Source: Pseudomonadota bacterium (lineage in GTDB: Bacteria > Pseudomonadota > Gammaproteobacteria > Burkholderiales > Burkholderiaceae_E). Taken from it: 38,646 nt of DNA. This document shows, piece after piece, positions 1-6,633 of this stretch. Location of the stretch: the NCBI GenBank assembly GCA_023388075.1, contig JAEWGX010000072.1, positions 1 through 38,646 of the forward strand. Reading direction: 5' to 3'. Each line of letters starts with the position of its first letter. The first letter of the stretch is position 1. The position numbers were made by a program, and so were the translations under genes. The notes beneath the pieces were generated by a model. The model saw nothing but the letters and a program-made list of their open reading frames with translations, ran no database searches and had not been told where the DNA came from.

Positions 1-142
1 CCGCGGCGCCGACCAGGCGGGCGTACTCGTCGTCGACCGTCTGTGCACCGCCGCCGGAGCCGGTGGCGATCGCCCAGATGCCGATGAAGAGCGCGAACAG
101 CAGCGCCGACAGCGCCAGCGCGCGCAGACGGGGAGTTCCCAT
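1..142 (-). CDS. NrtB-like ABC transporter permease, N-terminal fragment
   Basis: Partial gene that runs off the left edge; only the first 47 codons are present. The start is the ATG read from 142 downward. It opens with a short basic stretch (MGTPRLRA) followed by a hydrophobic segment (LALSALLFALFIGIWAIAT), which fits the first membrane helix of the permease of nitrate/cyanate/bicarbonate-type ABC importers. The family call rests mainly on position: it follows the NrtA-like receptor gene on the same strand after 84 bases. Those 84 bases are largely filled by a repeat element instead of the usual tight spacing. The ATPase gene would be expected further left, outside the window. Confidence 0.6.
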   Translation of the reverse strand, partial: MGTPRLRALALSALLFALFIGIWAIATGSGGGAQTVDDEYARLVGAA

Positions 143-222
143 GTCAGTGGCGCCCGGCCGCCCGAAGCCACTGACAGGCCCCCTCGGGGGGCAGCGAGCG
201 AAGCGAGCGTGGGGGTCGTTTC
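143..222. repeat. REP-like intergenic element with nested palindromes
   Basis: The element sits between the NrtA-like and permease genes. It contains an 8-bp inverted repeat (GTCAGTGG at 143-150, CCACTGAC at 168-175), a second palindrome (CCCCC-TC-GGGGG at 179-190), and a GCGAGCGAAGCGAGCG tract at 195-209. Read on the minus strand it gives the GCTCGCTTCGCTCGC / CCCCCCGAGGGGG pattern that I recognise as a common dispersed intergenic element in Comamonadaceae and relatives. That resemblance is from memory. Lying inside an operon, it may act as an mRNA stabiliser or partial attenuator. Confidence 0.6.
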
Positions 223-226
223 ATCC

Positions 227-1603
227 TCAGCTCCTCCGAATCGCGAAGCTGCTCACGTACTCCTCGGGCCTGGCCGGATCGAACGGCTTGCCCATGACCT
301 CGAAGCCCTTGGACGCCGTCTCCGGCGGCGTCAGGCCCGCCTCCTTCATCAGCCGCGCGGCATCGGTGGCCAGGAACACCTCGCTCGCCACCTTCCGGTA
401 GTCGACGTCGCCCTTGATCTGGCCCCAGCGTTTCATCTGCGTGAGGATCCAGACCGCGAACGACTGCCACGGGAAGGGATCGAAGTCGATCCGATTGGGA
501 TCGCGCTTCACGTTGCCGAGGCCATCGGCATAGGTGCCGGTCAGCACCTGCTCGACCACCGTGACCGGCTGGTTGAGGTAGCTCGCCGGTGCGATCGCCG
601 CCGCGATTTCCTTGCGATTGCCGGCTTCGTGCGCATAGGCGGTGGCGTCGACGATCGCCTTGAGCAGGGCGGTGTAGGTGTTCGGCATCTGCTCGACGAA
701 CTCGCGGCTCGCGGCGAAGGCGCAGCAGGGATGGCCGTTCCACAGCTCCTTGGTCAGCAGGTGGATGAAGCCGACCCCGTCGTAGACCGCGCGCTGGTTG
801 AACGGATCCGGCCCGAGGAAGCCGTCGAGGTTCTCCGCGCGCAGATTGGCCACCATCTCCGGCGGCGGCACCGAGCGGATCTGGATGTCCTTGTCGGGAT
901 CGAGCCCCGCCTCCGCCACGTAGTAGCGCAGCAGGTAGGCATGCATCGAGTAGTCGAAGGGAACGCCGAAGCGGAAGCCCTTCCACTGCTTCGGATCGCG
1001 CTTGTCCTTGTGCCGCATCGACAAGGTGATCGCCTGGCCGTTGATGTTCTCCACCGCCGGCATGGTGTAGGGCACGGCCGCGGAGCCCACGCCGAGCGAG
1101 ATGGCGAGCGGCATCGGGGACAGCATGTGGGCCGCGTCGTACTCCTTGTTCAGCGTCTTGTCGCGGATCAGTGCCCAGCCGGCCGTCTTCACCACTTCCA
1201 CGTCGAGGCCGTGCCTGGCGTAGAAGCCCATCGGGTGGGCCATGATGATGGGCGTGGCGCAGGTGATCGGGATGAAGCCGACCTTGAGCGTCGTCTTCTC
1301 CGGCTTGCCCCCTCCTTGAGCGAATGCCTCCTTGGCGGCGCCGAGCGGGAAGAGGGCCGCCACCGCCGAGGCGGCCGTGCCTGCGCCCACGGCACGAAGA
1401 AAGCGGCGGCGCGCGCCGTCCTCGGGAAACAGCCCCCGAATCACCGCCTGCTCGACCACGCGCTGGTAGCGTTCGTCCGGCGCGAGAGGGGGATCGCTCC
1501 CGTCGGCGGCGATCAGGGCGTCATGCGCCTGCTGCGATGAGTGGCGGCCGCAAGCGCAGCGCAGCCGGATCGATGAATCGAAGGGATCGGAGAGGATCGA
1601 CAT
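227..1603 (-). CDS. NrtA-like nitrate-type ABC transporter substrate-binding protein
   Basis: 458-residue periplasmic binding protein of the NrtA/CmpA/SsuA superfamily. It has an unusual leader: a cysteine-containing stretch (LRCACGRHSSQQ, about residues 14-25), then a twin-arginine motif (RRRFLRAVGAG, about 65-75) and a hydrophobic segment ending at AFAQ. This suggests Tat export after a long cytoplasmic lead. The mature part starts KVGFIPITCATPIIMAHPMG and keeps the long NrtA-type C-terminal half. Substrate is probably nitrate or nitrite; bicarbonate or another oxyanion cannot be excluded from sequence. The permease gene follows. The gene begins about 27 bases after the predicted sigma-54 start site, in line with nitrogen control. 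The ATG at 1603 is the only start that keeps the conserved CxCG leader. Confidence 0.85.
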   Translation of the reverse strand: MSILSDPFDSSIRLRCACGRHSSQQAHDALIAADGSDPPLAPDERYQRVVEQAVIRGLFPEDGARRRFLRAVGAGTAASAVAALFPLGAAKEAFAQGGGKPEKTTLKVGFIPITCATPIIMAHPMGFYARHGLDVEVVKTAGWALIRDKTLNKEYDAAHMLSPMPLAISLGVGSAAVPYTMPAVENINGQAITLSMRHKDKRDPKQWKGFRFGVPFDYSMHAYLLRYYVAEAGLDPDKDIQIRSVPPPEMVANLRAENLDGFLGPDPFNQRAVYDGVGFIHLLTKELWNGHPCCAFAASREFVEQMPNTYTALLKAIVDATAYAHEAGNRKEIAAAIAPASYLNQPVTVVEQVLTGTYADGLGNVKRDPNRIDFDPFPWQSFAVWILTQMKRWGQIKGDVDYRKVASEVFLATDAARLMKEAGLTPPETASKGFEVMGKPFDPARPEEYVSSFAIRRS

Positions 1604-1640
1604 GCCGTGCCTGTCTCGTCATGGGAGGTGCGTCAGGCAA

Positions 1641-1656
1641 AGCAGCATCCATGCCA
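1641..1656 (-). promoter_or_regulatory. sigma-54 promoter of the nrt-like operon
   Basis: On the minus strand the sequence TGGCATGGATGCTGCT matches the -24/-12 consensus TGGCACG-N4-TTGCW at 10 of 12 defined positions. It has the invariant GG and GC exactly 10 bases apart. Predicted transcription start is about 1630, giving a leader of about 27 bases before the ATG at 1603. RpoN dependence is normal for nitrogen-assimilation operons; that part is family knowledge. Confidence 0.65.
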
Positions 1657-1730
1657 CCGAGGAATGCAACGTTCCCCGGGGTTGCCCGGCACGACGGCGG
1701 CGCACGCGCGCACAGGAGTGGCCCGGTGGC

Positions 1731-1745
1731 GCACCAGCGCGGTGG
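1731..1745. promoter_or_regulatory. NtrC-like enhancer palindrome
   Basis: GCACC-AGCGC-GGTGG matches the NtrC consensus GCACC-N5-GGTGC with one mismatch. Its centre (1738) lies about 108 bases upstream of the start predicted from the sigma-54 element, the distance typical of NtrC enhancers. Only one strong half-site pair is seen. Confidence 0.5.
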
Positions 1746-1806
1746 CTGGCGCCCCATCGCGTGGCGCCGCCGCGATGCGCGACGGGCGCTGGCGATCAGT
1801 CGCGTT

Positions 1807-1893
1807 CTAGAAGATGAGGTCGAGGATGCCGGTCACGACCAGAAGGCCGATCAGGAAGATGATGACGACGATCCACAGCAGGATCTTGAGCAT
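1807..1893 (-). CDS. 28-residue single-helix membrane peptide
   Basis: Short reading frame that begins MLKILLWIVVIIFLIGL and ends TGILDLIF. Nearly the whole peptide is one hydrophobic helix, with a lysine at position 3 and an aspartate near the end. I believe similar tiny proteins are annotated as hypothetical in other Burkholderiales, but this is from memory. It lies downstream of the MFS gene on the same strand (97-base gap) and upstream of the nrt-like promoter, so it could be cotranscribed with the transporter. No strong Shine-Dalgarno sequence is seen (GGAACCTCGCC before the ATG). Function unknown; a small regulator or stabiliser of a membrane protein is one possibility. Confidence 0.55.
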   Translation of the reverse strand: MLKILLWIVVIIFLIGLLVVTGILDLIF

Positions 1894-1990
1894 GGCGAGG
1901 TTCCGGTTGTTGTCTCGGCGCTTGGCAAGGCTCGTTCCCGATGCGGACGGGTTTGCCGACCTCGCCATCGACCTCGACCGTTCCGCACCG

Positions 1991-3301
1991 CTACCGGCCG
2001 CGCACGAGGGCCGCGCGCCCCGCCACGGCTCGCACGCGCCGCGGCGATGCGATCCAGATGGACAGGATCGACACCGCGACCGCGGCGATCGCGACCCAGA
2101 ACGCGCCATCGTAGCTGCCGGTGCGATCGTGGATCAGCCCGGCCACCCACGGACCCACCGCACCGCCGCCGATGGCCGCCACCATCAGCGTGCCGAAGAT
2201 GCTGCCGTAGCTCGGCCCCTCGAAGATCTCCGCGGGGATCGCGCCGAACACGGAGGTGACGCCGTAGCCGAGCGCGCCTTGCACCAGGACCATGAAGACG
2301 AGCAGGCTCATGGACGGATTGCCGGAAAGCGCGAGCAGCGCCGCGTAGGTCAGCAGGAAACCGAGGTTGCCGATGGTCCAGACCAGCTCGCGCCCCAATC
2401 GATCGGACAGCTGACCGAGCGCGATCTGTCCGGGCACCCCCGCGAGGCTCACCCAGCCAAGCGCCCACGCCGCCTCCGTCGCCGTGAAGCCGGTCTCCAC
2501 CAGGTACTGGGTCTGGTGGACCTGCACCAGGTACCAGGCGAACAGGGCGCAGAAGTAGCCGATCGCGATCCACCAGAAACGTCCGGTGCGCATCGCGCGC
2601 GCCAGCGTCCATTCCACCGCGGCCCAGTCCGCGTCGACGATGTAGGCCCGCCGCGCGGCCGCGGCCGCTTCCGCGTTGTTGGTATCGCCGTCGGGATGCA
2701 GGCCGATGTCCTCCGGGCGGCGCCGCAGCAGCAGCGCGAGCGGTGCGAGCAGCACGAGGGCGAGGATGCCGAGCGACAGGCACGCGGTGCGCCAGTCGGC
2801 CCGCTCGATCACCCACTGCATCGCCGGGAGCAGGACGATGGAGCCGACGCCCACGCCGGCGAACGCGATGCTCATCGCGAGCCCCCGGCGCCGGGCGAAC
2901 CAGGCCGGCAGGAAAAGACCCTGGCACGAGTACCCCAGACACACGCTGCCAGCGCCCACCAGGACGCCGAGCGTCGCGTAGAAGTGCCACGGCTCGCTGG
3001 CGAGACCGGCGAGCAGCATGCCTCCCGACGTCGCGGCGACGCCGATCAGCGTGACGCCGCGCGGACCGCGTGTATCGATCATGCGACCCAGGACCGGGCT
3101 GAGAAAGGCCGAGAGCAGGAAGCCGAACGAGAAGACGCCGGCGGTCACGCCGCGATCCCAGCCGAACTCGTCGAGGATTGGCGGATAGAGCAGCGAGAAG
3201 GAGGTGCGGGCGTTCACGCCGATGCCCATGGTGACGAACACGACCGCGACGATGATCCAGCCGTAGTAGAAAGGCAGGCGGGCGGCAACTCTCGATAGCA
3301 T
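1991..3301 (-). CDS. MFS transporter
   Basis: 436-residue major facilitator superfamily protein of the oxalate/formate antiporter or monocarboxylate-like type, with about 12 hydrophobic segments. It starts MLSRVAARLPFYYGWIIVA; the FYYGWIIV opening is typical of this MFS branch. The loop 2-3 motif appears as GRMIDTRGPRG, and a second copy as GQLSDRLGRE in the C-terminal half. A central cytoplasmic loop (about 200-235) separates the two six-helix bundles. Substrate is probably a small organic anion, but it cannot be assigned. A longer open frame to 3652 exists; its extra N-terminus is arginine-rich and low in hydrophobicity, so I prefer the ATG at 3301. It is divergent from the VOC gene, with about 200 bases between them. 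Confidence 0.88.
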   Translation of the reverse strand: MLSRVAARLPFYYGWIIVAVVFVTMGIGVNARTSFSLLYPPILDEFGWDRGVTAGVFSFGFLLSAFLSPVLGRMIDTRGPRGVTLIGVAATSGGMLLAGLASEPWHFYATLGVLVGAGSVCLGYSCQGLFLPAWFARRRGLAMSIAFAGVGVGSIVLLPAMQWVIERADWRTACLSLGILALVLLAPLALLLRRRPEDIGLHPDGDTNNAEAAAAARRAYIVDADWAAVEWTLARAMRTGRFWWIAIGYFCALFAWYLVQVHQTQYLVETGFTATEAAWALGWVSLAGVPGQIALGQLSDRLGRELVWTIGNLGFLLTYAALLALSGNPSMSLLVFMVLVQGALGYGVTSVFGAIPAEIFEGPSYGSIFGTLMVAAIGGGAVGPWVAGLIHDRTGSYDGAFWVAIAAVAVSILSIWIASPRRVRAVAGRAALVRGR

Positions 3302-3504
3302 GCAGGGTCCCCTGCGGCTCGCACGGCGGCCGCTGCGTTGGGTCGATCGGGCTTGCCCGGAGTTTAACGAGGCGGCGCCGCGCCAGGACGCGACATGCCG
3401 CGGGACGGCGCCCGAAGGCGCGCGCATCCTGTGCGTCGGCGCGGTAACCGGCACGCCGACGGGCGCGACGCAATAGCATTGCCGGGAGACATCCGGGGCA
3501 AGGC

Positions 3505-3882
3505 ATGCACAGGAGCAGACTCGGCAACATCGTGATCGACTGCCACACCGACGACCTCCTTGCCGAGGCTCGGTTCTGGAGCGCGGCCCTGGGTTGCCCG
3601 CTTCCAGCCGACATCGACGTGGACAGCGGCTACGTCCAGCTCGTGACGCCACCCGGAGACGTCCAGGTCATCGTCCAGCGAGTCGATCACGAGCCACGGG
3701 CCCATCTCGACATCGAGACCGACGACGTCGACGCGGAAATCGCCCGGCTGGAGAGCTTCGGCGCGCGGGTGGTGGCGCGCAGGCTGGCGTGGGTTGTCAT
3801 GCAGGCACCGAGCGGGCATCGGTTCTGTGTCGGCAGCCCCTATCGGGGCGGTTTCGACCGGAACGCGAACAGCTGGGAGTGA
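3505..3882 (+). CDS. VOC-fold (glyoxalase-like) protein
   Basis: 125-residue protein with the vicinal-oxygen-chelate fold, close to the Glyoxalase_6 type. It shows the paired beta-alpha-beta modules: one starting NIVIDCHTDDLLAEARFWSAALG and one starting HLDIETDDVDAEIARLESFGA, closing with PSGHRFCVG. The conserved FW(S)AALG, GYVQL and DDVDAE motifs are present. Such single-domain proteins are dioxygenases, resistance proteins or dehydratases; no substrate can be assigned. It is transcribed away from the MFS gene. The following 135 bases up to the DUF6502 gene hold that gene's promoter. Confidence 0.85.
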   Translation: MHRSRLGNIVIDCHTDDLLAEARFWSAALGCPLPADIDVDSGYVQLVTPPGDVQVIVQRVDHEPRAHLDIETDDVDAEIARLESFGARVVARRLAWVVMQAPSGHRFCVGSPYRGGFDRNANSWE

Positions 3883-3978
3883 ACCGACGCCCGCGTGATG
3901 CCGCACTGCGGAAGCTCGAGTAGCGATGACGGCGCGGCTTACATTCCGTGGCGATGCCCCTACGGAGCAAATGTGCGT

Positions 3979-4011
3979 TGTGCACATCCCCGGGGGTGCG
4001 CTGCCTATACT
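3979..4011 (+). promoter_or_regulatory. Promoter placing the start site on the DUF6502 ATG
   Basis: A -10 element TATACT lies at 4006-4011, so transcription would begin at about 4018, which is the A of the ATG. No -35 hexamer is found at 16-18 bases. That position instead carries a palindrome TGTGCACA (3979-3986) and an imperfect GCAC/GTGC inverted repeat around CCCCGGGGG (3983-3998), as expected if an activator binds there. No Shine-Dalgarno sequence is seen upstream of the ATG. Confidence 0.45.
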
Positions 4012-4017
4012 GAGTGC

Positions 4018-4968
4018 ATGGCAACCGATGGGTCCGTCCTGCCCGGCGATGCGCTGCTCGCATCGTTCCAGGCAGTGCTGCGTCCGCTGGCCCGTCTGGC
4101 GGTCGCCTCCGGGCTGCCGTATGCGCGCATCGACGAGGTGCTTCGCCAGGTGCTGGTCGATGCGGCAAGCGCTGCCCATGCCAACTTGCCGCCACAGCGA
4201 CGGGTCAGTCGCATCAGCACGACCACGGGCCTGAATCGCCGCGAGGTCACTCGCCTCACGCGCAATCCCGATGCGGCCCACGGCTCCCCGCCGCCATCGC
4301 ATGCCACCCGGTTGTTCCTGCGCTGGCTCTCCGACAAGCGCTTTCGCGCGGCGCGCGGCAAGGTACGGCCGCTTCCGCGCCAAGGCGCCGAACCGAGCTT
4401 CGAGAGCCTCGCGCGCGAGGTCACCCGCGACGTGCATCCGCGCAGCCTGCTCGACGAGCTGCTGCGCCTCGGCCTGGCGCGTCACGACGAAGCGACCGAC
4501 CAGGTCGAGCTGGTCGTGGATGCCTTCGTCCCGCGCGGGGACCATGCCCGCATGCTGGCGTTCCTCGGCGCCAACGTCGGCGACCACCTCGAAGCCGCCG
4601 TGGCCAACGTGCTCGGCGACGGCCGCCAGCACTTCGAGCAGGCGATCTTCGCCGACGAGCTGTCGAGCGAGTCGATCCAGGCTGTCCGCGAGCTCATCAC
4701 GCGGCAGTGGCTGGTGCTGCGCAACGCCGCCGTGCCCGCGCTGGAGGAGTTGATCGGGAAGGATCGGGAAGCGGGTCGCCCGCAAGACCAGCGCATCCGG
4801 ATCGGGCTCTACACCTGGACGGAAGCAATGGCGGAGAGCGCAGCGCCCGCCGAGCCTGGGCGCGCCGAGCCTGGACCTGCCGCTCAAGGAGCGCCTGGCG
4901 AGGCCGCCACGCGGCGTCCGGCAGGCACCAAGGCGCCAGGCCGTTTGCGTCGAAAGGAGAAGCAGTGA
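4018..4968 (+). CDS. DUF6502 family protein
   Basis: 316-residue soluble protein of the DUF6502 family, whose function is unknown. The N-terminal part (about 10-90) reads like a helical DNA-binding region: LARLAVASGLPYARIDEVLRQVLV, then RRVSRISTTTGLNRREVTRL, which resembles a helix-turn-helix of regulators that act early in a response. The middle (LRWLSDKRFR...PRQGAEPSFESLAREV) is the conserved core. The C-terminus is low-complexity and rich in Ala, Pro and Glu. The stop codon overlaps the start of the DUF5666 gene (TGATG), so the pair is translationally coupled. From memory these two families are frequent neighbours in betaproteobacteria. The gene is probably leaderless (see promoter). Confidence 0.85.
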   Translation: MATDGSVLPGDALLASFQAVLRPLARLAVASGLPYARIDEVLRQVLVDAASAAHANLPPQRRVSRISTTTGLNRREVTRLTRNPDAAHGSPPPSHATRLFLRWLSDKRFRAARGKVRPLPRQGAEPSFESLAREVTRDVHPRSLLDELLRLGLARHDEATDQVELVVDAFVPRGDHARMLAFLGANVGDHLEAAVANVLGDGRQHFEQAIFADELSSESIQAVRELITRQWLVLRNAAVPALEELIGKDREAGRPQDQRIRIGLYTWTEAMAESAAPAEPGRAEPGPAAQGAPGEAATRRPAGTKAPGRLRRKEKQ

Positions 4969-6569
4969 TGTTCGCCCCGCTGCGACGCATGTTGCTCGCG
5001 CTCACGGTTGCCGGACAGACGCTGCTGGTCGCGTGCGGCGGCGGCACCGATGTCGCGGGCGTCGATTCGGGTGGCACCGGCTCCTACGCCGTCGGCTCGA
5101 TCACCGGCTTCGGTTCCATCGTCGTCAACGACATCCGGTTCGATGACGCGAAGGCCGTGGTACGCGACGACGACGGCAATCCGCGGACCACCTCGGACCT
5201 GCGCCTCGGCATGGTGGTCGAGGTCGAAGGATCGGCACTGGGGACGGCGCCGGTGGACTCGCCCTACGCCCGCGAAGGCGATGCCAGCCTGATCCGCTTC
5301 GGCGCCGAGGTGATCGGCCCGCTTCAGGCGGTGGACGCGACGGCCTCCCGCATCGTCGTGCTTGGCCAAGTGGTCGACATCGCCTCCGACACTTTCTTCG
5401 GCGAGGACCTGGCGGGCGGCCTGGCCGTGCTGTCGGCTCTGCCCGCGGGCAGCGTGCTGGAGATCCACGGATTCCGGGTCTCGGGCGCGGATGGACACTA
5501 CGCCGCCACTCGGATCGACCGGCTCGTCGGTGCCACCGAATACCGCCTGCAGGGCATCGTGCACGATCTGGACTCCGCGCAGCGTCGCTTCGCGATCGGC
5601 GCGGCCTGGATCGACTATCTGTCGATAGGCGCGGAGGACGCCCAGGCCGCGGGCGTGAGCGAAGGCGGCCTGGCCAATGTGAGGCTCGGGACCGTGCCGC
5701 GGCAGGACGGCACCTGGGTGATGCTGCAGGAGGCGGCACCACCGCCTCCGCCACCTGCCACGCCAACACCCGAGGCCGAGCTCGATGCCGAGATCGATGG
5801 CATCGTGGCGCGCGATGTCGAGGGCACGACATTCACGGTCGACGGCATGCGGGTCGACGCGTCGACGGCCACGGTGCAAGGAGACACCCGACTGGAGCCC
5901 GGGGCGAGGGTGCGCGTGTCGGGGCGGCTCGTCGGCGGGGTGCTCGTCGCGCGCACGATCGAGGTCCACGATCGGCGCACGCCGCGCGACGAGCCACGGC
6001 CGCAGGCCGTCTTCCTCTCGGGCACCGTGGGCGCGCTCGACGTCGCCCGCCGCGTGCTGAGGCTGCGCGACGTGCTGGTCGACTTCTCCTCGGCCACCTT
6101 CTCCGGTGGTTCGCTCGCCGACCTGCGCAACGGAACGACAATCGACGTCGAAGGCGTCAAGTCCGACGACGGCGCGACGGTCCAGGCAACCCGGCTGCGC
6201 TTCGGCGAGCAGCGCACGCGTCCCGGTCCGAGCCGCCCCGAGAACCCGGGCAATCCTGGGCCCGGGGGACCCGGCAACCCGGGCAATCCGAACCCGCGGC
6301 GACCCGACAATCCGGGCAACCCGAACCCGGGGCGACCCGACAACCCCGGCAACCCCAATCCGGTACGACCCGACAACCCGGGCAACCCGAACCCGGGGCG
6401 ACCCGACAACCCGGGCAACCCGAACCCGGGGCGACCCGACAACCCGGGCAACCCGAATCCGGGACGACCCGACAACCCGGGCAACCCGAATCCGGGACGA
6501 CCCGACAACCCGGGCAATCCGAACCCGGGCGGACCCGGACCCCGCGGGGCTGACGATGCCGGCGCCTGA
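4968..6569 (+). CDS. DUF5666 domain lipoprotein with proline/asparagine-rich tail
   Basis: 533-residue exported protein. A short signal ends in a lipobox (LLVAC, acylated Cys23) followed by GGGTD, so it is probably anchored in the outer membrane. About five DUF5666-type modules of 60-80 residues follow, each with a GxIxGFGS or GxVxxxD opening and an L..G..VEVEG closing strand (for example GSITGFGSIVVNDIRF, EIDGIVARDVEGTTFTVDG, LSGTVGALDVARRVLRLRD). A PPPPPATPTP hinge sits near residue 263. The last 115 residues are a collagen-like tail with seven perfect or near-perfect RPDNPGNPNPG units. The start codon overlaps the DUF6502 stop. Function unknown; a surface-exposed OB-like protein is a reasonable guess. 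Confidence 0.85.
   Translation: MFAPLRRMLLALTVAGQTLLVACGGGTDVAGVDSGGTGSYAVGSITGFGSIVVNDIRFDDAKAVVRDDDGNPRTTSDLRLGMVVEVEGSALGTAPVDSPYAREGDASLIRFGAEVIGPLQAVDATASRIVVLGQVVDIASDTFFGEDLAGGLAVLSALPAGSVLEIHGFRVSGADGHYAATRIDRLVGATEYRLQGIVHDLDSAQRRFAIGAAWIDYLSIGAEDAQAAGVSEGGLANVRLGTVPRQDGTWVMLQEAAPPPPPPATPTPEAELDAEIDGIVARDVEGTTFTVDGMRVDASTATVQGDTRLEPGARVRVSGRLVGGVLVARTIEVHDRRTPRDEPRPQAVFLSGTVGALDVARRVLRLRDVLVDFSSATFSGGSLADLRNGTTIDVEGVKSDDGATVQATRLRFGEQRTRPGPSRPENPGNPGPGGPGNPGNPNPRRPDNPGNPNPGRPDNPGNPNPVRPDNPGNPNPGRPDNPGNPNPGRPDNPGNPNPGRPDNPGNPNPGRPDNPGNPNPGGPGPRGADDAGA
6300..6530 (+). repeat. 33-bp tandem repeat (7 units) in the DUF5666 gene
   Basis: Seven in-frame 33-base units, each encoding RPDNPGNPNPG (the second ends in Val instead of Gly), preceded by degenerate copies from about 6229. 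Units differ mostly at third codon positions, so the array is not newly formed throughout; units 3-5 are almost identical at DNA level. Copy number is a likely site of slippage. Confidence 0.95.
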
Positions 6570-6633
6570 CACCAGCACATCGCATAGTGCCCGCTTCGGC
6601 GGGGCGCCGCTGCGCGACGGCGCCGGGGCAGCG

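Noticed and set aside
4014..6569. Very long alternative reading frames over the DUF6502/DUF5666 genes on both strands (up to about 850 codons)
   Set aside because: They are arginine/proline/alanine-rich, lack domains and follow GC-rich third positions and the 33-bp repeat, which is open in several frames. The DUF6502 and DUF5666 frames carry recognisable motifs.
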